Assembly: GCF_001667035.1 (NCBI RefSeq)
Contig: NZ_LZIR01000108.1
Coordinates: 32,960-96,959, forward strand
Source: Mycobacterium sp. 852002-51057_SCH5723018
GTDB taxonomy: Bacteria > Actinomycetota > Actinomycetes > Mycobacteriales > Mycobacteriaceae
Direction: 5' to 3'
DNA: 64,000 nt
The translations under genes were made by a program, and so were the position numbers. Of this stretch, positions 42,609 through 51,055 are shown one piece after another. Positions within the stretch are counted from its first letter, which is position 1. Each line of letters begins with the position of its first letter. The notes under the pieces were generated by a model. It ran no database searches. It was not told the DNA's origin and saw nothing but the letters and a program-made list of their open reading frames with translations.

Positions 42609-43448
42609 ATGAGAGAACCGTTCATCGGCAGCGAGGCTCTGGCGTGCGGGGCGTTGAGCCGGCATCAACTGCGGACCGGCTACCGCGCGGTGCTTCCGAA
42701 CGTCTACCTGGCTGGGGACGTCGAGCTTTCGCTTGAGCTTCGCATCTGCGCGGCCTGGCTGTGGTCCAGACGGACGGCGACCATCGTCGGGGCGGCCGCC
42801 GCGGCGCTACACGGTGCGAAGTGGATTCCCGACGACGTTCCGGTCGAGCTGAACCACGCGAACACCCGCCCGCCGCGCGGAGTGCTGACGCGGCGCGACG
42901 CGTTGGCGGACGGCGAGACGCAGGTCATGGGCGGGCGCATCGTCACCACGCCGGAGCGAACGGCTTTTGACATCGGCCGGCGAGGCGCCGTCCGCTCGGC
43001 GGTCGTCCGGCTGGACGCGCTGGCGCGGGCGACGGGTTTCAAGGTCGACGACGTGCTGCGTATCGCGAAGCACCATCCCCACGCGCCCGGCTTGCGGCGC
43101 TTGGAGGCCGCGCTCGATCTGGTCGATCCGGGGTCGCAGTCGCCGCGGGAGAGTTACCTGCGCCTGCTTCTCATCGACGCGGGCCTGCCTCGGCCGCAGA
43201 CCCAGATACCGGTTCTGGGCGCCGACGGCATTCCCGTCGCTTACCTCGACCTCGGCTGGGAAGAGCAGATGGTCGCGGTCGAGTACGACGGTGACCATCA
43301 CCGGTCGGACCGTCGTCAGTATGTGAAAGACATTCGGCGGCAAGAGATGCTGGAGCGGATGGGGTGGATCGTCGTCCGGGTCGTCGCCGAGGACGGCCCC
43401 GGCAACATCCTCCGCCGAGTCCGCGCCGGGCTGGCCAATCGAGTGTGA
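42609..43448 (+). CDS. DUF559-type (PD-(D/E)XK-like) protein with antitoxin-like N-terminus
   Basis: This 279-residue mycobacterial protein has two parts. Residues 1-150 resemble AbiEi-type N-terminal regions (LACGALSRHQLRTGYRAVLP; TIVGAAAAALHGAKWIP). Residues 180-279 match DUF559, a small endonuclease-like fold with VAVEYDGDHHRSDRRQYVKD and RRQEMLERMGWIVVRVVAED, the D and E of a Vsr-type nuclease. Such proteins occur in many copies in mycobacteria, with function untested. Its stop codon lies inside the first copy of the 98-bp palindromic repeat, and it is divergent from the DUF1800 gene. Confidence 0.75.
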   Translation: MREPFIGSEALACGALSRHQLRTGYRAVLPNVYLAGDVELSLELRICAAWLWSRRTATIVGAAAAALHGAKWIPDDVPVELNHANTRPPRGVLTRRDALADGETQVMGGRIVTTPERTAFDIGRRGAVRSAVVRLDALARATGFKVDDVLRIAKHHPHAPGLRRLEAALDLVDPGSQSPRESYLRLLLIDAGLPRPQTQIPVLGADGIPVAYLDLGWEEQMVAVEYDGDHHRSDRRQYVKDIRRQEMLERMGWIVVRVVAEDGPGNILRRVRAGLANRV

Positions 43449-43669
43449 ACTCACGGCTTTGAGTGTGAGCCCACGGCGCAGGTTGTCGGCGTGTCGCCGC
43501 CCAGGATTCACACGCAAAGCCCTAAACGCACACGCGACGTCCCGGATTGACACTCGCGCGGCCCTGGCGCGATCGAGTGTGAATTCACGGCTTTGAGTGT
43601 GAGCCCACGGCGCAGGTTGTCGGCGTGTCGCCGCCCAGGATTCACACGCAAAGCGCTAAACGCACACGC
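43438..43669. repeat. Two near-identical 98-bp palindromic repeats
   Basis: Copies at 43438-43535 and 43572-43669 differ at two positions and are 36 bp apart. Each copy is itself an imperfect palindrome: gtgtgaactcacggctttga on the left pairs loosely with the complement of cacacgcaaagccctaaacg on the right. The element shares its GTGTG arms with the repeat at 4263-4358. It supplies the last bases and stop codon of the DUF559 gene. A short direct repeat (gcacgcaaagcaggc) follows before the end of pknG. Confidence 0.85.
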
Positions 43670-43698
43670 AAAGCAGGCGCACGCAAAGCAGGCGACAA

Positions 43699-45948
43699 CT
43701 AGAACGTGCTCGTCGGCCGCACCCTGTTCGCCATGTCCACCAACGTGTAGCGGTGCCGCTGGGTGGGCGCGACGCGGGCCAGGGCCCGCAGCGACGCCTC
43801 CACACCAAGCCGCAGGCCGTGCTCGGTGAAAGGGAAGCCCAGGATGTGATTGGTGCTCGCCTCGTTGTCCTCGAGCCAGTCCATCGCGCCGCCCAGCACC
43901 AGCGCGCGGATCTGCAGCACGCGTGGTTCGGTGGGCGGCAGCGCCTCCACGCGGCGGGCCGCGTCGCGGATCTGCGCCTCGGTGATCTCGCTCGTGGACC
44001 GGCCGGACATCAGGGTCACCGCGCTGGTCAGCCGCGCGGTGGTGAAATGCCTTGAGGTGGGCGGCACCTCGTCCAGCGTGCGCACCGCGCCCTCTCGATC
44101 GCCCTCGGCGGAAAGTGATCGGGCCAGCCCGAAGGCCGCCGAGATCACGCCGTCGTTGGTCTTCCACACGATCTCGTAGAACTTGTGCTCGTCGGTGCTG
44201 CCGGCGAGCTCGGCGGTGGCGGCCAGCGCCAGCTTGGGCGCCAGCTCGCCGGGGAAGGTGTCCAGCACCTCGGTGAAATGCTTTGTCGCCGAGTCGTAGT
44301 CGCCGGTGAGCAGCTCCGCGACGGCCCGGTACCAGACCAGCCGCCAGCGCCAGCCGACCCGCTCGGCCAGGTCGTCGAGCTTGCGGGTGGCCTTGGCCAC
44401 GTCGCCCAGATCCAGCAGCGCGCGCACCTCCATCAGCGGCAGCTCGATCGACTCGGATACCTCGATGCCGTCGGCGTCCAGCGAGCCGTGGCGCGCCGCA
44501 CGCAGCGAGTCCAGCGTCTGCACCGGCTGGGAAAGCACCGTCGCCTGCAGCACGGGCGCGGCCACGTCGGCCGGATCGACCAGCGGCACCGGCAGCGCGG
44601 TCACGATTTCGCGGGCGGTCAGTTTCTCCGAATGCACCTGCCCGTCCAAGTACACGTCGGTGTGCGCGACCAGCAGGTCCACCCCGAACGTCGAACGGCT
44701 CGGGGAAAAGACCGTCGACAGCCCGGGCCGCGGGATCCCGGTGTCCTTGGCCACCACCTCCCGCAGGACGCCCATCAGCTGGGCGGACATCTCCTCGGCG
44801 GAGGAAAACCGGCGCCGCGGGTCCGGGTCGGTGGCGCGGCGCAGCAGCCGGCCGTACGAGTCGTAGCGCGTCAGCATCGGGTCATCGTCGGGCAGCCCGT
44901 CGACGTAGCGGCCGTTGCGGGTGCGCAAACTCAACGTGAGCGCCGCCAGCGTGCGCCCGACGGTGTAGATGTCGGTGGCCACCGTCGGGCCGGTCCGCAC
45001 GATCTCCGGCGCCTGGAAGCCGGGCGTGCCGTAGAGGTAGCCGAACGAGTTGATCCGCGACACCGCGCCCAGGTCGATCAGCTTGAGCTGCTCCTCGGTG
45101 AGCATGATGTTCTCCGGCTTCAGGTCGTTGTAGACCAGGCCGATGGAGTGCAGATAGCTGAGCGCGGGCAGGATTTCCAGCAGATAGGCGATGGCCTCGG
45201 CGACCGGCAGCTTCTCGGCTTTCCCCTCCTTGATTCGCTGCTTGAGCGATTGCCCGCCGATGTACTCCATCACGATGTAGCCGACGGGATCGCCGTGCCG
45301 GTCCGTGTGCTCGACGAAGTTGAAGATCTGCACGATCTGCGGGTGGACCACCTCGGCGAGGAACTGCCGTTCGGCCATCGCCATCGCCTGGGCCTCGGCG
45401 TCGCCGGAGTGCACCAGGCCCTTGAGCACCACCGGACGGTCGTTGACGTTGTGGTCGACCGCCAGGTACACCCAGCCCAGGCCGCCGTGCGCGATGCAGC
45501 CCTTGACCTCGTACTGGCCGGCGACGGTGTCCCCGGCGTTCAGCTGCGGCAGGAACGAGTAAGGGCTGCCGCACGAGGGACACCAGCCCTCGGAGGCGCC
45601 CTTGCCGTCCGCATCCGACCGGCCGACCGGCTTTCCGCAGTTCCAGCAGAAGCGCTTGGACTCCGGCACGACCGGGTTGGTCATCAGCGCCTCGACCGGA
45701 TCGATGTCGCGGCCCCGGGGGATCTCGACCAGCCCGCCGCCGAGCTGCCGGGTCGCCGGAAGCACCCGGGTGGCCACCGTGACCCGTTCCTGCGGTTCGA
45801 AGTCGAAGCCGCCCCCGAGCAGCGGGAAGTCGTCGTCATCGTCGTCGAAATCGGGGCGGAACAGCGCCTGCGTCGCCTGCGGGCGCGCCTCCCCCGGCCC
45901 CGGGTCTTCGGGGTCTTTGGTGTCTTTCGCGTCCATAGGCTCGGCCAT
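43699..45948 (-). CDS. pknG: Serine/threonine protein kinase PknG
   Basis: PknG is a soluble kinase that phosphorylates GarA in response to aspartate/glutamate and controls the TCA/glutamate balance; it also affects phagosome maturation. The 749-residue protein has an acidic N-terminus with a TxA-type substrate region, a rubredoxin-like domain with two CxxC knuckles (CWNCGKPVGR, CPSCGSPY) near residues 107-135, the kinase domain with catalytic-loop YNDLKPEN and DLGAVS in place of DFG, and a C-terminal TPR region. Length and C-terminus agree with M. tuberculosis PknG. The start overlaps the glnH stop (ATGA). Confidence 0.97.
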   Translation of the reverse strand: MAEPMDAKDTKDPEDPGPGEARPQATQALFRPDFDDDDDDFPLLGGGFDFEPQERVTVATRVLPATRQLGGGLVEIPRGRDIDPVEALMTNPVVPESKRFCWNCGKPVGRSDADGKGASEGWCPSCGSPYSFLPQLNAGDTVAGQYEVKGCIAHGGLGWVYLAVDHNVNDRPVVLKGLVHSGDAEAQAMAMAERQFLAEVVHPQIVQIFNFVEHTDRHGDPVGYIVMEYIGGQSLKQRIKEGKAEKLPVAEAIAYLLEILPALSYLHSIGLVYNDLKPENIMLTEEQLKLIDLGAVSRINSFGYLYGTPGFQAPEIVRTGPTVATDIYTVGRTLAALTLSLRTRNGRYVDGLPDDDPMLTRYDSYGRLLRRATDPDPRRRFSSAEEMSAQLMGVLREVVAKDTGIPRPGLSTVFSPSRSTFGVDLLVAHTDVYLDGQVHSEKLTAREIVTALPVPLVDPADVAAPVLQATVLSQPVQTLDSLRAARHGSLDADGIEVSESIELPLMEVRALLDLGDVAKATRKLDDLAERVGWRWRLVWYRAVAELLTGDYDSATKHFTEVLDTFPGELAPKLALAATAELAGSTDEHKFYEIVWKTNDGVISAAFGLARSLSAEGDREGAVRTLDEVPPTSRHFTTARLTSAVTLMSGRSTSEITEAQIRDAARRVEALPPTEPRVLQIRALVLGGAMDWLEDNEASTNHILGFPFTEHGLRLGVEASLRALARVAPTQRHRYTLVDMANRVRPTSTF

Positions 45949-46943
45949 CAGTCCACGTACCTCGGGGTGGGCGGGGCGGGCGCGGGGCCCAGCACCGTCA
46001 GCCACTTGCGGTACAACGTATTCCACGTACCGTCCCGGCGGATTCGTTCAAGCGTGCCGTTGACGAACCGGACCAGCCCGGTGTTGTTCAGGTTGACGCC
46101 GATGCCGTAGGGCTGGGTGGCCATGTTCGGTCCGACGATGTGCAGGTAGGGGTCTTCCTCGACCAGCCCGGCCAGGATCGAGTCGTCGGTGCTGACGGCG
46201 TCGATCTCCCGCTGCTGCATGGCCACCAGGCAGTCGGCCCAGTTCACCACCGACACGACCACCGGCGGCGGATCGATCTGCTGGATCCGGTGCAGCGACG
46301 TGGTGCCGCGGGCCACACAGACGCGCTTGCCGGACAGGTCGGCCACCTTGGCGATCGGCGAGTCGCGCGGGGCCAGGATGCGCTGGTTGGCGTCGAGGTA
46401 GACGGTGGAGAAGTTCACCAGCTTGCGCCGCTCGCAGGTGATGGTCATGGTCTTGGCGACGACGTCGACGTCGTTGCGTTGCAGCGCGGTCACCCGCTCG
46501 TCGGACGACAGGATCCGGTACTCGACGTGCGACGGGGCGCCGAAGATGTCGCGGGCGATCTCACCGGCGATGTCGACGTCGAAACCGGTGATCTCGCCGG
46601 TGATGGGGTCGCGGAAGCTGAACAGGTTGCTGCCGATGTCGAGCCCGACGATCAGCCTGCCGCGGGCGCGGATGTCGGCGACCGCGGCGTCCGCCTCGGC
46701 CTTGGTGGGGAAGGGGCGCAGGCTGGCGGTCGCGTTGCAGTCCTGGCTCGGGTTGTCCGGCGGCACCGGGGGCTGCGGCGGCAGCTGCTGCATCCCGACC
46801 GGCGTGGGCGGCGGCAGCGTCGGCGCGGTGGCCACCGTCAGCGATTCCTTGTGGCTGCAGCCCGCCAGCACGATCGCCGTCGCGAGCACCCCAAAACAGG
46901 AGCCCGCCCGCCGGATCCTGGGCATGCCGGGCAGACGCGCCAT
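45948..46943 (-). CDS. glnH: Amino-acid-binding lipoprotein GlnH
   Basis: This extracytoplasmic solute-binding protein binds aspartate/glutamate and signals through GlnX to PknG. The 331-residue protein has a lipoprotein signal ending VLAGCSH, a Pro-rich linker and two SBP lobes (RGRLIVGLDIGSNLFSFRDP near residue 90; FDVDIAGEIARDIFG; VDVVAKTMTITCERRKLVNF). ATG 46943 shares bases with the stop of the upstream membrane protein (TAATG), so translation is coupled along glnX-glnH-pknG. Confidence 0.93.
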   Translation of the reverse strand: MARLPGMPRIRRAGSCFGVLATAIVLAGCSHKESLTVATAPTLPPPTPVGMQQLPPQPPVPPDNPSQDCNATASLRPFPTKAEADAAVADIRARGRLIVGLDIGSNLFSFRDPITGEITGFDVDIAGEIARDIFGAPSHVEYRILSSDERVTALQRNDVDVVAKTMTITCERRKLVNFSTVYLDANQRILAPRDSPIAKVADLSGKRVCVARGTTSLHRIQQIDPPPVVVSVVNWADCLVAMQQREIDAVSTDDSILAGLVEEDPYLHIVGPNMATQPYGIGVNLNNTGLVRFVNGTLERIRRDGTWNTLYRKWLTVLGPAPAPPTPRYVD

Positions 46944-48262
46944 TATCGATACTCTTTCAGCCGGGGCCACAGGCCCAGCGCGACCGCGATGGCCGCCCCG
47001 AGGCTGAGCACCACGCCGCCGATCTGGGCACCGGACAGCCCCCCGCGCGCGTTGAGGACGTCGTTGCGCAAGTGGGTGCGGCTCTGGTCCATGGCCTTGC
47101 CCAACTGGTCTTCGAGCTTGTCGAACGCCGGGGTGGAATCGTCCTCACCGCTGCCCAGGGCCACCTGGGTGGCGGCCCGGTAGTTGCCCACCGAGATGTA
47201 GGAGTTGATCCGGTCGTTGGCCTCGCGCCAGCGCAGTAGCAGCTGGTCGGCGCCCTGCAGGTCGGGCTTGTCGACGGCGTCGCTGCGGGCCATGTACTGC
47301 TCGAGCTGCGAGTGCATGGAGTCGATGCGCTGGTAGAACGACTGCTTGCGCATCTCCTCGTCGCCGCGGCGGATCAGCGACAGGGTTTCGTCGGCCCGCG
47401 CCTGCTGGGCCGTGATGGCGACGTTGGTGACGGTCTTGAGCGACTCGGCGGAGGTGTCCTTGGCACTGCGACTTGCCGCCGTCGAGATGGTTAGCGCGGT
47501 TCCGACCCATACCACCATGACGAGGATACCGAGCGCGCCGACCACCAGCCCCGGGTTGATCCGGCGCCTGGTGCGTCGCGCCAGCCAGCGGTGGGAGAAC
47601 GCGCCGAAGACGACCGTGCTGGCGACGACGAGGATCACCGGCGCCGGGAAGTGGGTGGACGCGGTGGTTTCGCTGTCCACCCGCTGCGACGTCGCCTGAT
47701 ACAGCTGTGCCGCGTCGGGCAGAATCCTCGATTGCATCAGCCCCGACGCCTCCGACAGGTACGACGACCCGACGGGGTTGCCCTCGCGGTTGTTGGTCCG
47801 CGCGATTTCGATCAGCCCGGTATAGACGGCCAACTCGGCGTTGATGCGGCCCAGCAATTGCACCAACGGTTCGTCGGTCAGCCCGCTGGATGCTCGCGTC
47901 ACCGCCACCGCGGCGTCGGTGATGGCCTGCTCGTAGCGCTGCCGGACCGGGCGCGGCTCGGCCTGGGCGATGAACGCGGTGGCCGCCGCGGCGTCGGCCA
48001 CCGACAGGGTGGTGTAGAGCCGCCCGGCGGCGAACGACAGCGGCTCGGTGTGGTTGAGCACCGTGGTCAGCACCTGTTGGCGGTGGTTGATGGTCGTCGA
48101 GGTGGCGAACGCGCTGGAAACGCCAAGCGCGGCAAGGACGATCCCGATGGTCAAGATCAGCCCCGGCGTCGTCGAGATGAACCACCACCGCGGATGGGCC
48201 GGTTCGGCCGGGGACCGCGACCCCTTCGGCTCGGTCGACGGGTGGGCCAGCTCAACCGTCAC
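46943..48262 (-). CDS. glnX: Membrane signalling protein GlnX (Rv0412c-like)
   Basis: GlnX links the GlnH ligand sensor to PknG in the membrane. The 439-residue protein has membrane helices at about 28-50 (LILTIGIVLAALGVSSAF), near 205 (FPAPVILVVASTVVFGAF), near 237 (VVGALGILVMVVWVGTAL) and near 415 (GGVVLSLGAAIAVALGLW). Two helical extracytoplasmic segments lie between them, like chemoreceptor four-helix bundles. It is first in the operon, with about 130 bp to the divergent mutT3 gene. Confidence 0.88.
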   Translation of the reverse strand: MTVELAHPSTEPKGSRSPAEPAHPRWWFISTTPGLILTIGIVLAALGVSSAFATSTTINHRQQVLTTVLNHTEPLSFAAGRLYTTLSVADAAAATAFIAQAEPRPVRQRYEQAITDAAVAVTRASSGLTDEPLVQLLGRINAELAVYTGLIEIARTNNREGNPVGSSYLSEASGLMQSRILPDAAQLYQATSQRVDSETTASTHFPAPVILVVASTVVFGAFSHRWLARRTRRRINPGLVVGALGILVMVVWVGTALTISTAASRSAKDTSAESLKTVTNVAITAQQARADETLSLIRRGDEEMRKQSFYQRIDSMHSQLEQYMARSDAVDKPDLQGADQLLLRWREANDRINSYISVGNYRAATQVALGSGEDDSTPAFDKLEDQLGKAMDQSRTHLRNDVLNARGGLSGAQIGGVVLSLGAAIAVALGLWPRLKEYR

Positions 48263-48395
48263 GTCCGATCAGCCTCATCTTTCGGCGTCTGAAAGCGCAC
48301 GCATTCACAGCAGGTACCTGGATAAGCGAATTCTAAGAGAAGGTTGCGGCGGATGGGGGGAGGCCGACACAATTGCGCTGCATATCCTTGAACTC

Positions 48396-49037
48396 GTGCA
48401 CGGCGACGGCGACGGGTGGGTGATATCCGACAACGGCGCCCACTACTGGGGTCGGTACGGCGCCGCCGGGCTGCTGTTGCGTGCCCCGCGGCCCGACGGC
48501 ACCCCCGCGGTGCTACTGCAACACCGGGCGGTGTGGAGCCACCAGGGCGGCACCTGGGGTTTGCCCGGCGGAGCCCGCGACAGCCACGAAACCGCGGAGG
48601 AGACAGCGGTTCGCGAAGCCCACGAAGAAGCGGGCCTGCTGGCCGACCGGGTCGCCCTGCGTGCCGCGGTCGTCACCGCCGAGGTCGCCGGGATCGGCGG
48701 GATGCGCTGGACCTACACCACCGTCGTCGCCGACGCCGGCGAGTTGCTGCACACCGTGCCCAACCGGGAAAGCGCCGAAATGCGGTGGGTCGCCGAGGAC
48801 GAGGTCGCCCACCTGCCGCTGCATCCCGGCTTCGCGGCCAGCTGGCACCGGTTGCGCACCGCCCCCGCGCTGGTGCCGCTGGACCACGGCGACGAACGAC
48901 GGCAGCGCCTGCCCCGCACCATGGAGATCGAGGCCGGCGTCTTCGTCTGGTGCATGCCCGGCAATCCACTTCAGGCCGACCAGGCGCCGTCGCAGCTCAG
49001 CCGCCGGATCAGCTCGCTGCTGCAAGCGCCGACCTGA
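48396..49037 (+). CDS. mutT3: Nudix hydrolase MutT3
   Basis: MutT3 is a nucleotide-pool cleaning Nudix hydrolase. The Nudix box GGARDSHETAEETAVREAHE plus EAGL is intact (GX5EX7REUXEEXGU), near residue 61. GTG 48396 is chosen because it gives HGDGDGWVISDNGAHYWGRY, which matches the M. tuberculosis N-terminal region; no strong ribosome site is seen. The gene gives 213 residues. Its 3' end overlaps the convergent thiE by 29 bp. Confidence 0.9.
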   Translation: MHGDGDGWVISDNGAHYWGRYGAAGLLLRAPRPDGTPAVLLQHRAVWSHQGGTWGLPGGARDSHETAEETAVREAHEEAGLLADRVALRAAVVTAEVAGIGGMRWTYTTVVADAGELLHTVPNRESAEMRWVAEDEVAHLPLHPGFAASWHRLRTAPALVPLDHGDERRQRLPRTMEIEAGVFVWCMPGNPLQADQAPSQLSRRISSLLQAPT

Positions 49038-49689
49038 GCGACTCGGCCGCGGCCCGCGGATCCTCGGCCGCGGTGATTGCCCGCACCACCACGATTCGCC
49101 GCGCGCCGGCGGTGAGCACGTCGGGCAGCCGGCCGGCGTCGATGCCGCCGATCGCGAACCACGGCTTGTCGCCGCCCAGTTCGGCCGCCACCCGCACCAG
49201 CGCCAGGCCCGGCGCCGGGCGGCCCGGCTTGGTCGGGGTGGGCCAGCAGGGGCCGACGCAGAAGTAGTCAGGCCCAGCCGGCCCCGAAGAACTAGCCGCG
49301 GCGGCCTGGTCCCTGTCGTGGCTGGACAAGCCGATCAGCGTGTCCGGCCCGACGATCTCGCGGGCCACGCCCAGCGGCAGGTCGCCCTGGCCCAGGTGCA
49401 GCACGTGGGCCCCGGCGGCGCGGGCGATGTCGGCGCGGTCGTTGACCGCGAACAGTGCGCCGTGGCGGCGGGCCGCGTCGGCCAGGATCTCGCACGCGGC
49501 CAGCTCGTCGCGCGCCTCGAGCGGGCCGAACCTCTGCTCGCCGGCCGATCCCTTGTCGCGCAGCTGGACGATGTCGACCCCGCCGGCCAGGGCGGCGTCG
49601 ACGAACTCGGCCAGGTCGCCGCGCTCACGGCGCGCGTCGGTACACAGATACAGCCTCGCCGCGGCCAGCCGCGCCACACCTCGATGCAC
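49009..49689 (-). CDS. thiE: Thiamine-phosphate synthase
   Basis: ThiE couples hydroxymethylpyrimidine pyrophosphate and the thiazole phosphate to give thiamine phosphate. The 226-residue TIM-barrel enzyme has RLYLCTDARRE, VDIVQLRDKGS, LFAVNDRADIARAAGAHVLH, CVGPCWPTPTKPG and WFAIGGI. The GTG 49689 gives a start like M. tuberculosis (MHRGVARLAAARLYLC). It is divergent from the thiO operon; an 18-bp perfect palindrome lies just upstream of its start. No riboswitch is visible on its own side. Confidence 0.95.
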   Translation of the reverse strand: MHRGVARLAAARLYLCTDARRERGDLAEFVDAALAGGVDIVQLRDKGSAGEQRFGPLEARDELAACEILADAARRHGALFAVNDRADIARAAGAHVLHLGQGDLPLGVAREIVGPDTLIGLSSHDRDQAAAASSSGPAGPDYFCVGPCWPTPTKPGRPAPGLALVRVAAELGGDKPWFAIGGIDAGRLPDVLTAGARRIVVVRAITAAEDPRAAAESLRSALAAAS

Positions 49690-49695
49690 ACCGCG

Positions 49696-49713
49696 ACGCT
49701 AGCGCGCTAGCGT
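49696..49713. promoter_or_regulatory. 18-bp perfect palindrome between thiE and thiO
   Basis: The sequence acgctagcgcgctagcgt is its own reverse complement. It lies 6 bp upstream of the thiE start and 22 bp before the TPP riboswitch, in the shared promoter region. It could be an operator for a regulator controlling both directions. Chance is possible in GC-rich DNA, but the run is longer than expected. Confidence 0.4.
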
Positions 49714-49734
49714 AGTAGCCGAGAACACACTCAA

Positions 49735-49838
49735 AACACGGGAGTCCCGGGCGAGCGGGGCTGAGAGTGGGCGCCACCAGAGCAACTGGACCCGCCCTTA
49801 CCGTCACACCTGATCCGGATCATGCCGGCGAAGGGAGG
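49735..49838 (+). ncRNA. TPP (THI-box) riboswitch upstream of thiO
   Basis: The conserved THI-box elements are present in order: ctgaga at 49761-49766, then acctgatc at 49808-49815, and ggatcatgccggcgaaggga at 49817-49836. This matches thiamine pyrophosphate riboswitches. The 3' end (aagggagg at 49831-49838) is also the ribosome-binding site of thiO, six bases before its ATG. When TPP binds, the site should be hidden, so control is probably at translation. No terminator hairpin with a T-run is seen. Confidence 0.93.
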
Positions 49839-49844
49839 CCAACA

Positions 49845-50852
49845 ATGGCGACGGAGCTGTCCGTCATCGGCGGCGGCGTCATCGGGCTGTCGGTGGCCCG
49901 CCGGGCGGCGCAGGCGGGGTTGTCCGTGCGGTTGCACCGCACTTCAGAGCCGGGCGCGTCCTGGGTCGCCGGCGGCATGCTGGCGCCGCACAGCGAGGGC
50001 TGGCCCGGCGAGGAGCGGTTGCTGCGGCTGGGCCTGGACTCGCTGCGGCTGTGGCGCGAGGGCGGGTTTACCGACGGGTTGCCCCCAGAGGTGATCACCG
50101 CCCGCGAGTCGCTGGTGGTGGCCGTCGATCGGGCCGATGTCGCCGACCTGCGCACCGTCGCCGACTGGTTGTCGGAGCAGGGGCATCCGGTGGTGTGGGA
50201 GTCGGCCGCCCGCGACGTGGAACCCCTTCTGGCGCAAGGCATCCGGCATGGCTTCCGGGCGCCAACCGAGCTGGCCGTCGACAACCGCGCGGTGCTCGAG
50301 GCGTTGAGCGCGGATTGCGAACGCCTGGGGGTCGAATGGGCGGCGCCGGTGCGCGACCTGTCCGGCGTCGAGGCCGACGCGGTGGTGATCGCCAACGGCA
50401 TTGACGCGCCCGCACTGTGGCCGGGCCTGCCGGTGCGCCCGGTGAAGGGCGAGGTGCTGCGGCTGCGCTGGCGCCGGGGCTGCATGCCGTTGCTGCAGCG
50501 GGTGATTCGCGCCCGGGTGCACGGGCGGCAGGTGTACATGGTTCCGCGTGCGGACGGGGTGGTCGTCGGCGCCACCCAGTACGAACACGGACGCGACACC
50601 GCCCCGGTCGTGTCCGGGGTGCGTGACCTGCTCGAAGACGCGTGCGCGGTGCTGCCGGCGCTGGGGGAGTACGAGCTGGCCGAGTGCGCGGCCGGGCTGC
50701 GCCCAATGACGCCGGACAATCTGCCGCTCGTGCAGCGGCTGGACGCGCGCACGCTGGTCGCCGCCGGCCACGGCAGGTCCGGCTTTCTGCTGGCGCCGTG
50801 GACCGCCGAACAGATCGTGTCCGAACTCATCCCGGTGGGAGCGAGAGGCTGA
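49845..50852 (+). CDS. thiO: Glycine oxidase ThiO
   Basis: ThiO is an FAD-dependent oxidase that turns glycine into the dehydroglycine (imine) needed for thiazole synthesis by ThiG. The 335-residue protein has the FAD motif SVIGGGVIGLSVARRAAQAG, WVAGGMLAPHSEGWPGE, VYMVPRADGVVVGATQYEHG and the C-terminal RPMTPDNLPLVQRL plus AAGHGRSGFLLAPWTAEQI. ATG 49845 lies directly after the TPP riboswitch; the in-frame sequence upstream is the riboswitch, not coding. It is first in the thiO-thiS-thiG operon. Confidence 0.95.
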   Translation: MATELSVIGGGVIGLSVARRAAQAGLSVRLHRTSEPGASWVAGGMLAPHSEGWPGEERLLRLGLDSLRLWREGGFTDGLPPEVITARESLVVAVDRADVADLRTVADWLSEQGHPVVWESAARDVEPLLAQGIRHGFRAPTELAVDNRAVLEALSADCERLGVEWAAPVRDLSGVEADAVVIANGIDAPALWPGLPVRPVKGEVLRLRWRRGCMPLLQRVIRARVHGRQVYMVPRADGVVVGATQYEHGRDTAPVVSGVRDLLEDACAVLPALGEYELAECAAGLRPMTPDNLPLVQRLDARTLVAAGHGRSGFLLAPWTAEQIVSELIPVGARG

Positions 50853-50857
50853 TGGTC

Positions 50858-51055
50858 ATGATTGTGACAGTCAACGAAAAACAGGTGGAGGTGGATGAGC
50901 AGACCACCGTCGCCGCCCTGCTGGAGTCGTTGGGCTTCCCCGACCGGGGCGTCGCGGTGGCGATGGACTTCGCGGTGCTGCCCCGTTCCGGCTGGGCGAC
51001 AAGACTTTTCGATGGCGCGCGACTCGAGGTGGTGACGGCGGTGCAAGGTGGCTGA
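50858..51055 (+). CDS. thiS: Sulfur carrier ThiS
   Basis: ThiS is the ubiquitin-like sulfur carrier whose C-terminal thiocarboxylate donates sulfur to the thiazole. The 65-residue protein starts MIVTVNEKQVEVDEQTTVAA and ends TAVQGG, the required Gly-Gly tail. ATG 50858 is chosen over ATG 50852 because it matches the family N-terminus and has agagg about nine bases upstream. Its stop lies inside the thiG start region. Confidence 0.95.
   Translation: MIVTVNEKQVEVDEQTTVAALLESLGFPDRGVAVAMDFAVLPRSGWATRLFDGARLEVVTAVQGG

Noticed and set aside
49767..49844. An N-terminal extension of ThiO
   Set aside because: The segment is the TPP riboswitch; the conserved FAD motif starts right after ATG 49845.
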